Program-made: the position numbers and the translations under genes
The notes under the pieces: generated by a model
What the model saw: only the letters and a program-made list of their open reading frames with translations
Told to the model about the DNA's origin: nothing
Databases searched by the model: none
Source of the DNA: an uncultured Desulfobacteraceae bacterium
Lineage (GTDB): Bacteria; Desulfobacterota; Desulfobacteria; Desulfobacterales; UBA5852
Direction of reading: 5' to 3'
Assembly (NCBI GenBank): GCA_913060875.1
Contig: CAJXSL010000001.1
Coordinates: 1,012,464-1,076,463 of the forward strand
DNA length: 64,000 bases
Shown: positions 8,611-18,234 of the stretch, piece by piece
Layout of the letters: the number at the start of each line of letters is the position of its first letter
Position numbering within the stretch: position 1 is the first letter of the stretch

Positions 8611-9084
8611 ATGAAAACTCCCCGAAGTTTTAAGCGGCCTCAAAAAACACTTTTGGCGTTAGCGATGGTTGCCCTTCTCGGTCTAATCCACATGACGGCC
8701 GTGGCCGGGGACCGTTATGTGGACAACGGTGATGGCACCGTGACTGACACCCAAACCGGTTTGATGTGGGCCGCCAGGGATAGTGGCAGCCTCATCAACT
8801 GGAAGAACGCCCGTAATTATTGTCAAAGCTTCAATGGGGGCGGCCACACCGACTGGCGCATGCCGACATTGGCTGAACTTGCCAGTCTGTATGACCCGGA
8901 AGCCACGAACAAGCGTGGTTATCACATGACGAAATATATCGATACATCGGCCGAGACCTGCTGGGCGTCCGAAACACGCGGCTCAGAATCGGCGCGTTTC
9001 AATTTCACCCATGGTCACGAATTCTGGCTCCGCCAGTCCTACTCAGGCAGCAGCAGTGTTTTACCCGTGCGGGACAGCAAGTAA
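8611..9084 (+). CDS. Exported DUF1566-domain protein
   Basis: An N-terminal hydrophobic signal segment (LLALAMVALLGLIHMTAVAG) is followed by RYVDNGDGTVTDTQTGLMWA, the classic opening of DUF1566 (Lcl C-terminal) domains, then a DWRMPTLAEL core. ATG 8611 is preferred because AGGAGGG ends 6 bases before it; the in-frame ATG 8605 abuts that site. The protein is probably periplasmic or surface exposed. The function of DUF1566 is not established. The end SSVLPVRD is the usual final strand of the domain, so the gene is complete. Confidence 0.8.
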   Translation: MKTPRSFKRPQKTLLALAMVALLGLIHMTAVAGDRYVDNGDGTVTDTQTGLMWAARDSGSLINWKNARNYCQSFNGGGHTDWRMPTLAELASLYDPEATNKRGYHMTKYIDTSAETCWASETRGSESARFNFTHGHEFWLRQSYSGSSSVLPVRDSK

Positions 9085-9117
9085 ACAGTCTCCATTTTAC
9101 CCCCTTAAAAGGCGATT

Positions 9118-10935
9118 GTGAAAATGGCACAATTAATTGCGGATCGAAAAGACGTGGACTTTGTCCTGCATGAGCAGTTCAAGGCGGGAGAACTGAGCCG
9201 GCATGAGCTGTATGCCGAGTTCACCGGGAAAACCATCGACATGATCGTTACCGAGGCGCGCAACCTTGCCATTAAGGAAATCCTTCCCACCTATCAAGAA
9301 GGCGATCAGGAGGGGTGCATCTTCAAGGATGGCAAGGTGAGCGTTCCGGAATCATACCACAAGCCATGGGCGCTTTTTAAGGATGCCGGGTGGGTGGCGA
9401 TGACCGAAAGCCTTGCGTGGGGGGGGCAGGGGATGCCCGTCATTGTCTCCCTTGCGGCCTATGACTACCTGTCAGGTGCCAACCCCGCATTCGTGGGGTA
9501 CGCCTGGCTGACCTATTGGGCCGGACTCGTTCTGAACGCCTACGGTACCAAGCAGCAGAAAAAACTCTTTCTCAAGAAACTGTATACAGGGGAATGGACC
9601 GGCACCATGCTGCTCACCGAGCCCGAAGCCGGGTCGGATGTCGGCGCTATCACCACGCGTGCGGTTGCGAATCATGACGGCACCTATTCCCTGGCCGGTA
9701 CCAAGATATTCATTTCCGGGGGGGAAGCCGACCTGGCCGCCAACATCGTGCATACCGTCCTGGCCCGCATTGAAGGCGCGCCGGACGGAACCAAAGGTAT
9801 TTCGCTGTTTCTAGTTCCCAAAATATGGGTCCATGACGATGGAAGCCTGGGGGATTTCAACGATGTCGTCTGCACGGGAATCGAGCACAAGATGGGCACC
9901 CACGGGAGTGCGACCTGCTCCCTTGTTCTCGGGGGAAATGGAAAGTGTCGGGGAACGCTTGTCGGCGAAGAGAACAAAGGTATGCGCGCCATGTTCGTGG
10001 CGATGAATTCGGCCCGCCTCCTGGTGGGAATGGGCGGTTTCAATTATGCGAGCGCAGCCTATTTGTATGCCGCAAATTATGCCAAGGAACGCATCCAGGG
10101 GAAGCATCTTCTCCGGATAATGGACGCCACCGCGCCATCCGTCCCCATTGTCCAGCATCCGGATGTGCGCCGTCAGCTCATGACCATGAAGGTATACATC
10201 GAGGGCATGCGAAGCCTCCTTTATTATGTGGGGCTATGCAGCGACAAGGTGGCGACCTTGGAGGATGCGGATGCAAAAAGGAAATACCAGGGCCTTGTCG
10301 ACCTTCTCATACCCATCGCCAAAGGCTATGTGACCGACCGGGCCTTTGAGGTCTGCAACCACGCACTCCAGGTCTATGGGGGCTATGGCTACATAAGCGA
10401 GTACCCCCTGGAGCAGCTGGTCCGTGATTGCCGCTTGACCATGATCTTCGAGGGCACCAACGGTATCCAGGCCATGGATCTCCTGGGAAGAAAGCTGGGC
10501 ATGGACAAGGGACGATCTTTCTTGGACCTTATCGGCGAGATGCAGAAATCCATTGCCATGGCCAGGGAAACAGCCGGTCTGGAAGATGATGCCGCCAGGG
10601 TTGAAACGGCGGTGGATAAGCTCGGAGAAGCTGCCATCCACATCGGTACGACCGCCTTTTCGGACCGGGTCCTGAATGCCTTTTGTTTCGCATCCCCTTT
10701 CATGGAGGTTACCGGTGACGTGATCATGGCCTGGATGCTCCTGTGGCGTGCGACGATAGCTGCCCGCAAGCTGGAAAAGAAACTCCCGAAAAAGGATTCG
10801 GCTTTCTATCAGGGCCAGTTGAAAAGTGTGGAATTTTTCACGAATGCCATTCTTCCCATAACCCTGGGGAAGATGGAAACCGTTTTGAAAACCAACGGTG
10901 CCGCTTTGGAAACCCCCGAAGATGCGTTTGGGTGA
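9118..10935 (+). CDS. Acyl-CoA dehydrogenase
   Basis: The ~600-residue flavoprotein is of the long acyl-CoA dehydrogenase class with an added C-terminal domain. Seen are the middle-domain motif LTEPEAGSDVGA, the substrate/FAD segment near KIFISGGEAD, and QVYGGYGYISEYPLEQLVRDCRLTMIFEGTNGIQ, where the catalytic base and FAD-contact region lie. It would oxidise acyl-CoA to enoyl-CoA and pass electrons to ETF. The start is GTG 9118 or ATG 9124. It shares the window with an acyl-CoA synthetase, but the two genes are divergent and not one operon. Confidence 0.9.
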   Translation: MKMAQLIADRKDVDFVLHEQFKAGELSRHELYAEFTGKTIDMIVTEARNLAIKEILPTYQEGDQEGCIFKDGKVSVPESYHKPWALFKDAGWVAMTESLAWGGQGMPVIVSLAAYDYLSGANPAFVGYAWLTYWAGLVLNAYGTKQQKKLFLKKLYTGEWTGTMLLTEPEAGSDVGAITTRAVANHDGTYSLAGTKIFISGGEADLAANIVHTVLARIEGAPDGTKGISLFLVPKIWVHDDGSLGDFNDVVCTGIEHKMGTHGSATCSLVLGGNGKCRGTLVGEENKGMRAMFVAMNSARLLVGMGGFNYASAAYLYAANYAKERIQGKHLLRIMDATAPSVPIVQHPDVRRQLMTMKVYIEGMRSLLYYVGLCSDKVATLEDADAKRKYQGLVDLLIPIAKGYVTDRAFEVCNHALQVYGGYGYISEYPLEQLVRDCRLTMIFEGTNGIQAMDLLGRKLGMDKGRSFLDLIGEMQKSIAMARETAGLEDDAARVETAVDKLGEAAIHIGTTAFSDRVLNAFCFASPFMEVTGDVIMAWMLLWRATIAARKLEKKLPKKDSAFYQGQLKSVEFFTNAILPITLGKMETVLKTNGAALETPEDAFG

Positions 10936-10995
10936 TGGCGTCAATGCCTGTGGGGTGTGATCTATCACGGCCACTTCAGGTATTGTATTAAAAAA

Positions 10996-11021
10996 AGGCG
11001 AAGCCACGTATGGCTTCGCCT
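10996..11021 (-). terminator. Rho-independent terminator of the AbrB-like gene
   Basis: AGGCGAAGCCA and TGGCTTCGCCT form an 11-bp perfect stem with a CGTA loop, followed on the minus strand by a run of T. It lies 35 bases beyond the stop of the minus-strand gene. Confidence 0.8.
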
Positions 11022-11055
11022 GTGAACGTCATGGAAATGTTGTGCGCGGGACGTA

Positions 11056-11388
11056 TTAATAAAGCCTTTTCAACGAAATTCCCGCTTTGGTTTTACGGAC
11101 CAGGAAGCGGTCGTTTTCAACGAATCCCAGTTCCTCCACAAGCCCCTTGGGAATGATGATGCTGCCGCGTTTGCCCACGTTGACCTCGTTTGAATTGGCC
11201 TGCTTGGCTGCGCTGCGGCCGCTTTTAATGGCGGGCACCGCACCTTCTTCGATCAGGGCGCTCATGTAGGCGGTTTTCAATTGGGTCGAGGTTTTGAAAC
11301 CAAACGCCTTCATGATTTCCGGTTGGGGGGTTTCATCTTTGACCATTTTGATCAATTTTTTGGCATCGATTGTTTTTTTCTTGGGCAT
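11056..11388 (-). CDS. AbrB/SpoVT-like DNA-binding protein with helical N-terminus
   Basis: The 110-residue protein has a helical N-terminal half (KLIKMVKDETPQPEIMKAFG, resembling a helix-turn-helix) and a C-terminal swapped-hairpin AbrB-type domain (VGKRGSIIIPKGLVEELGF...DRFLVR). Such proteins bind DNA as dimers, often as transition-state regulators or antitoxins. TAAGGAG stands before the ATG. No toxin gene is adjacent, so a role as a stand-alone regulator is more likely. It has its own strong terminator. Confidence 0.75.
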   Translation of the reverse strand: MPKKKTIDAKKLIKMVKDETPQPEIMKAFGFKTSTQLKTAYMSALIEEGAVPAIKSGRSAAKQANSNEVNVGKRGSIIIPKGLVEELGFVENDRFLVRKTKAGISLKRLY

Positions 11389-11667
11389 TTTTGTTTCTCC
11401 TTAAACGTCAACAAATAATAAAAATTAAATTCAAAAGTGCCGCCCGCTAAATAACGATAAAACAATCAAATTGCAACTCTCATTGGCTATTTTTTATCGA
11501 TTTTTTTGTTTTTCATTGGTCATTTTTAAAAATGATTTTTATCAAATAGGCGATTTTTTCGAAACGCAAACGCATGAAAATTGGCATACAATGTTCGGGT
11601 TCATCATTCATGAAAATAGCGCCTGCCGCACGGGTCGCATTCTGTATTTCGATGTCGACGCGAAGCG

Positions 11668-12894
11668 TCACCCTTTCAGCTTGACGCTTTGAGCTTGGCG
11701 CTTTTTCATAAAAGGTGCCACGGCCCGGTCGTAGACACCCTGCACATAGGCAATGGCCATGCCGTAATTGCTGACGGGGATACCGGCCTGGATGGCCGGT
11801 TTGAGGCGGTTGCGCACCTGCCGCGGGGTGATCATGCAGCCGCCGCATTGCACCACCAGGGCATAATCGGTGATGGCTTGCGGCAGAGTGTCCAGGCCTG
11901 CCACCACTTCGAAGTGCAGGCGTTTGCCGGTAAAGCGGGAAATCCAGCGGGGGATTTTAACCCGGCCGATGTCTTCGCAGGACGTTTGGTGGGAACACGA
12001 CTCCAGCATCAGGATCCGATCGCCGTCCTGCAGGTCCGCGATTTGGGGGGTACCCGCCAGATAGGCCTCGAAATCCCCCTTGAAGCGCGCCAGCACCACA
12101 CTGAAGCCGGTGAGGGGAATATCCTTCGGAATCACGGCATCGGCTTCCCGGAAAATACTGCTGTCCGTTATGACCAGTTGGGGCCGGATACCGGTTTTCT
12201 TCAGGAAGGCCGCCACTTCACCCTCCTTCAGGGTGATCGCCACCGCGTCGTTGTCAAGGATGTCGCGAATGGCCTGCACCTGGGGCAGGATCAACCGCCC
12301 TTCGGGAGCTTCCAGGTCGATGGGGACGATCATCAGCACGATGTCGCCGCCGGAAAGCAGATCCCCAATAAGGGTCTGCTTTTTAAAGGCCGACGCCGGA
12401 ACGATGTCTTCCAGGGCCCGCAAGACCGGCCGTGGATCCTGGCCGGATATGCTTGAGAAGTCCACCACTCCGACGTCGGCCGGTATCCGGGCGGCGTCGT
12501 GCTCCCACGGGATCACGTCGCTTTTGTTGTGGACGATCAGGAAGGGGACGGCTTCGGATTGAAAGGCCGCCATCAGATGCCGGTCTGTATCGGACAGGCG
12601 GTTGTCCGTGATCAGCAGGATGGCAACGTCGATGATGTCGAAGACCTCCCGGGTGCGTTTGATGCGGCGCTTGCCCAGGGGCGAGCGGTCGTCAAAGCCG
12701 GCCGTGTCCACCAGCACGACCGGACCGATGCCGAGCAGTTCAACGCTTTTTTTGACCGGATCGGTGGTGGTCCCCGCCAGGTCGCTGACAATGGAAATGT
12801 CCTGGCCGGTGATGGTGTTGATAAAAGAACTCTTCCCCACGTTGGTGCGCCCGAAGATTCCAATGTGCGGTCGTGCTTCCCGCCCTCTGGTCAT
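11668..12894 (-). CDS. hydF: [FeFe] hydrogenase maturation GTPase HydF
   Basis: HydF is the scaffold that receives the 2Fe subcluster precursor built by HydE and HydG and delivers it to the apo-hydrogenase. The GTPase motifs are visible: GRTNVGKSS (P-loop), DLAGTTTDP (switch I), DTAGFDD (G3) and NKSD (G4). The C-terminal cluster region has CSHQTSCEDIGRVKIPRW and VQCGGCMI, the latter with Gln where many HydF proteins have His before CGGC. The final ~12 residues (KKRQAQSVKLKG) are encoded by a dispersed repeat, which supplies the stop codon. It is the last gene of the hydrogenase locus. Confidence 0.93.
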   Translation of the reverse strand: MTRGREARPHIGIFGRTNVGKSSFINTITGQDISIVSDLAGTTTDPVKKSVELLGIGPVVLVDTAGFDDRSPLGKRRIKRTREVFDIIDVAILLITDNRLSDTDRHLMAAFQSEAVPFLIVHNKSDVIPWEHDAARIPADVGVVDFSSISGQDPRPVLRALEDIVPASAFKKQTLIGDLLSGGDIVLMIVPIDLEAPEGRLILPQVQAIRDILDNDAVAITLKEGEVAAFLKKTGIRPQLVITDSSIFREADAVIPKDIPLTGFSVVLARFKGDFEAYLAGTPQIADLQDGDRILMLESCSHQTSCEDIGRVKIPRWISRFTGKRLHFEVVAGLDTLPQAITDYALVVQCGGCMITPRQVRNRLKPAIQAGIPVSNYGMAIAYVQGVYDRAVAPFMKKRQAQSVKLKG

Positions 12895-13189
12895 ATCCGT
12901 TTTTTACCTCCGGCGAATTGTCCCCCAAACGTTTTATCGGTGCCGGGGAAATTTCCCCGGGCGCGACAGGCATGGATGCCGAACAGGGCCGTGTCAGGGA
13001 TTTCAACGGAACCCACGGGATTCCGTTCGGTTCGATAATGGTGTTCGGTCATCACATGCCGTCTCACGCAAAGGGGGTACCGGTCTTGCCGGAAAGCGAT
13101 GCGGGCCCTCGCCGGGGCGGGGCCGTTGGGTTTTGAATCACCTGGGGATTCATCGCCTCCTCCAGACACGCTGCAAAAGGTCCCGGCCA

Positions 13190-14986
13190 TCAGCGGGCCT
13201 CGATTTCCTGCCAGATTTCTTTCATGGTGTGCCGGATAGTGCGTTGACGTGCCCGATAAGTGGTGTGGAGCAGGTCATGGGCTTTGTGGGAATTGGGTTC
13301 CTCCAGAAATTCGTCGTAGAGTTTGTTGATCAGCGGATTGTTGTGGGACTGGCGCACTTGGCGCTCCCGGTCGATGGTATAAAGCGCATTTTGGCGTTCC
13401 ACCCGGTTGGTCTGGTAGGCTTTTTTGCTGCGGGGTTGTCCGCCGCCGCCCATGCATCCGCCGGGGCAGGCCATGATTTCGATAAACTGGTAGGGGGCCT
13501 TGCCCTGGAGGACCATCTCGGCCATCTGCCGGGCCGCCTTCAGGCTGTGGGCCACGGCGACCCTGACCGGGGGCGTGCCATTGTTCAGATCCACTTCGGC
13601 CTCGCGCACGAGCGCGTTGCCGCGCACCTCCTGGAATTCGATGGCGGCCAGTTCGTCCCCGGTGACCACTTTGTAGACCGTGCGCAGAGCGGCTTCCATT
13701 ACGCCGCCGGTGGTGCCGAAAATGGCGGCCGCGCCGGAGTAGTCACCCATCAGCGGGTTGTCGTAGGCGGACGGTTCCAGGCCGGCAAGGTCGATCCCCT
13801 CCCGCTTCAGGAGCCGGGCGAACTCACGGGTGGTCAGCACCACGTCCACATCCGGGTGGCCCTCATGGATGAATTCCGGCCGATGGGCCTCTTCCTTTTT
13901 GGCCGTACAGGGCATGATGGACACCACCCGCATGGTTTTGGCGTCGATGCCCATGCCGTCGGCCAGGTAGGTTTTGGCCATGGCGCCAAAACACTGCTGG
14001 GGGGAGCGGGTGGTGGAGATGTGGGGCAGGATCTCCGGGTAGTTCTTCTCGGCAAAGGTGACCCAGGCGGGGCAGCAGGAGGTAAACATGGGCAGCCGTC
14101 CTCCCGGCTCCATGCGCCGCAGCAGTTCGGTGCCCTCCTCCATGATCACCAGGTCGGCGGTAAAGTTGGTGTCCAGCACCACGTCGGCCCCCAGGTGCTT
14201 CAGGGCGGTCACAATCTGGCCTTCGACATTGGCGCCGGCGGGCATGCGGAAGGATTCCCCTAAAGCCACCCGGACGGCCGGGGCGAACTGGAACACGGTG
14301 GTGATGCGCGGGTCGTAGAGATAGTCGATCACCTGTTCGGTGTCGTCCCGTTCGGCCAGGGCTCCCACCGGGCATACCAGGATGCACTGGCCGCAGGCCA
14401 CGCAGTCCGAATTCCCGAGGGGCAGGTTGTCACGCACACTGATTTCGGTGGCCAGCCCCTTTTCCGTAATCACCAGGGCATCCGTGCCCTGGATTTCCCG
14501 GCACACCTTGACGCACCGCAGGCAGCGGATGCACTTGCTCATGTCGCGCACGATGGCCCGGGATGATTCGTCGCGGGTGCGCTGTTTGTAGAAATGGGGA
14601 TAGTGGTAGCGGGACTGCCGCAGTCCCACGAATTGGGCCACGTCCTGGAGCTCGCAATTGCCGTGGCGGATGCAGACGGCGCAGTCCTGGTTGTGGTCGG
14701 CCAGGAGCAGTTCCACCTGGAGGCGCTGCTGCTCGCGCAGGGCCGGGGTGCGTGTCAGCACGGCCATGCCTTCTTCCATGGGGGTGTTGCAGGAGGTGAC
14801 CAGCTGCCGCGGCGCCCCCTTACGGCGCTCGATCTCCACCAGGCAGACCCGGCAGGTGCCGGGGGCGTGATCGAGATCCGCCATCTCGCACAGGGTTGGT
14901 ATGAAATGGCCGTAGCGTTTGGCCACCTGAAGGATGGTTTCATTTGCACTGAATTCCACTGGTTTGCCATTGATGGTACCGATCAT
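13190..14986 (-). CDS. hydA: [FeFe] hydrogenase catalytic subunit, group A2-like
   Basis: The 598-residue cytoplasmic enzyme reversibly converts protons and electrons to H2. Domains in order are an N-terminal 2Fe-2S domain (C33 and following CRVCLVE), the His/Cys 4Fe-4S segment (DHNQDCAVCIRHGNC), two ferredoxin clusters (CIRCLRCVKVC, CVACGQCILVC), then the H-cluster domain with TSCCPAW (~300), MPCTAKKEE (~357) and ACPGGCMGGGGQP (~504), and a C-terminal small-subunit domain. This is the same plan as HndD and NADH-linked HydA. It is 55 bases downstream of the NuoF/GltD fusion gene, its likely electron partner. Confidence 0.95.
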   Translation of the reverse strand: MIGTINGKPVEFSANETILQVAKRYGHFIPTLCEMADLDHAPGTCRVCLVEIERRKGAPRQLVTSCNTPMEEGMAVLTRTPALREQQRLQVELLLADHNQDCAVCIRHGNCELQDVAQFVGLRQSRYHYPHFYKQRTRDESSRAIVRDMSKCIRCLRCVKVCREIQGTDALVITEKGLATEISVRDNLPLGNSDCVACGQCILVCPVGALAERDDTEQVIDYLYDPRITTVFQFAPAVRVALGESFRMPAGANVEGQIVTALKHLGADVVLDTNFTADLVIMEEGTELLRRMEPGGRLPMFTSCCPAWVTFAEKNYPEILPHISTTRSPQQCFGAMAKTYLADGMGIDAKTMRVVSIMPCTAKKEEAHRPEFIHEGHPDVDVVLTTREFARLLKREGIDLAGLEPSAYDNPLMGDYSGAAAIFGTTGGVMEAALRTVYKVVTGDELAAIEFQEVRGNALVREAEVDLNNGTPPVRVAVAHSLKAARQMAEMVLQGKAPYQFIEIMACPGGCMGGGGQPRSKKAYQTNRVERQNALYTIDRERQVRQSHNNPLINKLYDEFLEEPNSHKAHDLLHTTYRARQRTIRHTMKEIWQEIEAR

Positions 14987-15041
14987 CAGGATTCTCCTTC
15001 ATATTGTGCCGGTTCCCCGCCGAGGAGGAATGTGCCCCCGG

Positions 15042-17024
15042 CTATTGTTCGGTAATCACCGAATAGACCCGGTAGCACCGCATGCAACGTTCCGCCTCGT
15101 GGTAGGCCTCTTCCACCGAGATGGGTTTTTCTACCTCCTCGAACATCCGTTTGCGCACCTGGGGGTCCAACTCCCGGACCTTGACCCGGTATTCGTGGCG
15201 GATGGGGATAGAGACGCCCTTGGAAATCATGGGCTGGATGGCCTGCACCAGGCTGCTCATGCGCTCGTCCGGGGCAAAGCGTACCCGGCCCAGGGTCAGA
15301 TAGTCGTCCATGCAGCGGGCGGCCTTGTGCCCCTGGGCCATGGCCTGGACCAGGGTGGCCGGCCCGGTGACGCAGTCGCCCCCGGCAAAAATGCCCTTGC
15401 GGCCGGTCATCAGGCTGTCCGGGTTCACTTCGATCAGCCCGTTTTTGCTGAAGGTGAGGCCTTCGTTCGGGGTGGTGAAACTGTGGTCCACCTGCTGGCC
15501 GATGGCCGGAACGATGCTGTCCGCCTCCAGGACGAACTCGGATCCGTCCACGGGAAAGACGCTGCGGCGTCCGCTGGTATCCATCTCCCCCAGTTCCATG
15601 CGTGTGGCCTCGACCCCGGTGACCCGTCCGTCGGCACTCAGGATGCGCACCGGGTGGGTCAGGTAGTGGAAGATGATCCCCTCCTTTTCGGCGGCTTCCA
15701 CTTCTTCGCTGTCGGCCGGCATCTCGTTGCGGGAGCGCCGATAGAGCAGGTGCACCTCCCCGACACCCATACGCAGGGCCGAACGGGCGCAGTCCATGGC
15801 CACGTTGCCGCCGCCCACCACGATCATTTTCTTTCCCAGGTCCATGGGGATACCGCGGTTGACATAGTCGTGGTTGATGTGCAGCAGCATGTTCACCCCG
15901 AACCGGTAGCCCTGCAGGCCGGCGTCTTCACCGGCGATGCCCAGCATTTTGCCCTTGTGGGCGCCCACGCCCAGGAAAACGGCCTGGTAGCCGTCGTTGA
16001 GGAGGCTTTTCAGGGTGATGGTCTTGCCCAGGCGGCGGTCGTAGAGAATGCGTCCGCCCAGGGTCTCGATGATGCTGATTTCGTTGCGCAGTACATCCTT
16101 GGGCAGGCGGTAGTTGGGGATGCCCGTGGCCGCCATGCCGCCGGGCACGGTTTTGGCCTCGTACACATCCACCGGGTACCCCCTGAGCAGAAGGTGATAG
16201 GCCGCCGAGATACTGGCCGGGCCGGTGCCGATGACCGCCACCTTCAGGTCGTCGGACTTCTTCTCCGCCATGGGGTAGCTGCGGAACCATTCATTGGTGA
16301 TGTACTTCTCCCGGTCGGCCACGAACCGCTTGAGGACCTTGATACCCACGGCTTCGTCCACCTGGGTGCGGCGGCAGGCCATTTCGCAGAAGCGCACACA
16401 GACCCGGCCGCAGGTGGCGGCCATGGGATATTTTTGCAGGATGACCCCCAGGGAGTGGGCGAATTTGCCGTCCTTGATGAAATCGATGTAGCGGGGCACG
16501 TCCACCTTGGAGGGGCAGGCCTCGATGCAGGGGGCCGTCACGTAGGTGGTGCAGGGCTGGGGCGGGTGACTGTTGCCGGCGGCGATTTCAGCCTCCAGCT
16601 CCGGGCGCATGTACCGGATCATTTCCAGCAGGGCCACGGGCGCGGTCTGGCCCAGGCCGCACAGGGAGGTGCTGCGGATGTGTTCGGCAATGGCGGCCAC
16701 TTCCTCCAGGACCCCGGCGTCCCGGTTGCCGTTGGTCAGGTCGCTTAGTTTGGAGGCGATGATCTGGGTGCCCACCCGGCAGGGGGTGCATTTGCCGCAG
16801 GATTCCCGGGCGACCCGCTCCATGTATTGCCGGCAGGCATCCAGCAGGTGAACACCCTTCTCAAATATGAAGAACCCGTGGCCGCCCAGGAAGGCCTTGA
16901 TGGGGTTGCCGGGGTTGAATTCGTCGAATTCCTGGAAGGCGGGGTCTTCTTCGATTTCGAAAATCTTCCGTTTCCTGTTGTCGATGACGGTACCGTCCCA
17001 CACGCCGAAAATTACTTTTGCCAT
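15042..17024 (-). CDS. NuoF-type 4Fe-4S domain fused to GltD-like NAD(P)H oxidoreductase
   Basis: Residues ~50-130 carry the C-terminal iron-sulfur part of NuoF/HydB (ESCGKCTPCRVGTQ...TSLCGLGQ), without the FMN and NADH-binding part. The rest is a GltD-type flavoprotein. It has a cysteine-rich ferredoxin-like region (CIEACPSKVDVPRYI, CGRVCVRFCEMAC), an FAD site (VIGTGPASISAAYHL), an NAD(P)H site (VVGGGNVAMDCARSA), a closing AGGDCVTGPATLVQA, and a C-terminal CMRCYRV motif. It probably links hydrogenase electrons to NAD(P)H. The pairing with HydA defines the glutamate-synthase-linked class of [FeFe] hydrogenases. No NuoE-like subunit is present. Confidence 0.88.
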   Translation of the reverse strand: MAKVIFGVWDGTVIDNRKRKIFEIEEDPAFQEFDEFNPGNPIKAFLGGHGFFIFEKGVHLLDACRQYMERVARESCGKCTPCRVGTQIIASKLSDLTNGNRDAGVLEEVAAIAEHIRSTSLCGLGQTAPVALLEMIRYMRPELEAEIAAGNSHPPQPCTTYVTAPCIEACPSKVDVPRYIDFIKDGKFAHSLGVILQKYPMAATCGRVCVRFCEMACRRTQVDEAVGIKVLKRFVADREKYITNEWFRSYPMAEKKSDDLKVAVIGTGPASISAAYHLLLRGYPVDVYEAKTVPGGMAATGIPNYRLPKDVLRNEISIIETLGGRILYDRRLGKTITLKSLLNDGYQAVFLGVGAHKGKMLGIAGEDAGLQGYRFGVNMLLHINHDYVNRGIPMDLGKKMIVVGGGNVAMDCARSALRMGVGEVHLLYRRSRNEMPADSEEVEAAEKEGIIFHYLTHPVRILSADGRVTGVEATRMELGEMDTSGRRSVFPVDGSEFVLEADSIVPAIGQQVDHSFTTPNEGLTFSKNGLIEVNPDSLMTGRKGIFAGGDCVTGPATLVQAMAQGHKAARCMDDYLTLGRVRFAPDERMSSLVQAIQPMISKGVSIPIRHEYRVKVRELDPQVRKRMFEEVEKPISVEEAYHEAERCMRCYRVYSVITEQ

Positions 17025-17060
17025 GGGGTTCTCCTTGCTCGCTTGGGTCCTATGCAGTTG

Positions 17061-18188
17061 TCAGGCGGCGCCCTCCCGCCGGGCTTGTCGAATTCTTACG
17101 TGGGGGGCATCCCCCCAGCGGTTGTATCCCACCATGAGACCCATCCCCCGGATGCGCCCTGCGAGGGCCTTCCGAAAGCCGGTTTCCGTTTCATCTTCGC
17201 AGGGTTTGGTGTCATACAGGGTGTAGTCTTTCCGGCAGCCGGGGGATGTCACCTGGGGCATGATGACATTGGCGCCGCAGGCCAGGCCCTGCTCCCGGCC
17301 CAGGGGGGCCAGGGCCTGCAGAGCCGTGGTGGCGGCGATGTTCACATCCCGCAGCACCAGGCGGACGACGGCAATCATGGTGAGGGCCCGCTCAAGCCTT
17401 GCCGCCGGCGGGTCCACGGCGCAGGCCGCCAGGGGTGCCGCGTGATGGGGGATGTAGGGCCCCATGCCGATCATGTCCACGTCCTGTTCCCGGAACCAGG
17501 CAATATCGGCTGCCAGGTCGGCGGTGGTTTGCCATGGGGCTCCGATCATGACGCCCGTGCCGACCTGGTAGCCGATGGACCGCAGGTGGGTGAGGCAGTT
17601 CAGACGATTTTCCAGGGTTTGATCGGCCGGATGCCACCGCTTGAACAAGGTCGGTGATCTCGTTTCGATGCGAAGAAGATAGCGGTGGCATCCGGCGTCA
17701 AAAAAACGTTGATAGGCCTCGCGGGACTGTTCGCCCACGCACAGGGTGATACCCAGCCCGTCGGGCAGGAGGGGCGAGCGGGTGGCCTGCTTGATGGCCT
17801 GCACCGCGGTGGTTACAAAATTGACAAACGATCGGTCACGGCGCTCCCCCGACTGGAGGATCACCGAGCCGAATCCCTGGCGGGCGCACCAGACCGCCTG
17901 GCGCAGGATCTCCGCCCGGGTGAGCTGGTAGCGTGTCAGTTTCCGGTTGCTCCGCCGGATACCGCAATAATAGCAGTCGCAGTTGCAGACATTGGAAAAT
18001 TCGATAATCCCGCGGAAAAAGACCGTGTGGCCACAGTGCAGATTGGCCGCCTGCCGGGCTTCCCGGCGGAGGGCCGCCACGCCTTCGGGGTCCGTCAGCT
18101 CCAGCAGGGAGCGGATCTGCCCGGGGGACAGGGCGGATTTCGGCATGGCATCCGGTATGGCAAGGGGCAGGGGCATCGCGTTTTCCAC
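17061..18188 (-). CDS. hydE: [FeFe] hydrogenase maturase HydE (radical SAM)
   Basis: The 375-residue radical SAM enzyme works in assembly of the 2Fe subcluster, in the branch that leads to the bridging dithiolate ligand. The CxxxCxxC cluster motif is CNCDCYYCGIR near residue 67, preceded by GIIEFSNVC. The body has GFGSVILQSGER and CVGEQSREAYQRFFDAGCHRYLLRIET, typical of HydE. It lies 46 bases after hydG and 36 bases before the fusion subunit, on the same strand. A start a few codons downstream (MPLPLA) is equally possible. Confidence 0.92.
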   Translation of the reverse strand: MENAMPLPLAIPDAMPKSALSPGQIRSLLELTDPEGVAALRREARQAANLHCGHTVFFRGIIEFSNVCNCDCYYCGIRRSNRKLTRYQLTRAEILRQAVWCARQGFGSVILQSGERRDRSFVNFVTTAVQAIKQATRSPLLPDGLGITLCVGEQSREAYQRFFDAGCHRYLLRIETRSPTLFKRWHPADQTLENRLNCLTHLRSIGYQVGTGVMIGAPWQTTADLAADIAWFREQDVDMIGMGPYIPHHAAPLAACAVDPPAARLERALTMIAVVRLVLRDVNIAATTALQALAPLGREQGLACGANVIMPQVTSPGCRKDYTLYDTKPCEDETETGFRKALAGRIRGMGLMVGYNRWGDAPHVRIRQARREGAA

Positions 18189-18234
18189 AGTTGCCGGCCG
18201 GGGCGATGCCGCGCTCCGGCCGTTTTCGAAGTCT

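Noticed and set aside
12602-14263. Long open frame (553 codons) on the plus strand across the hydrogenase genes
   Set aside because: It is antisense to hydF/hydA, its composition (His, Gly, Gln-rich) is that of a GC-skew shadow, and the minus strand encodes clear enzyme motifs.
14934-16748. Open frame of 604 codons on the plus strand
   Set aside because: Complement of the NuoF/GltD fusion gene; no motif and low-complexity His/Gly/Ala content.
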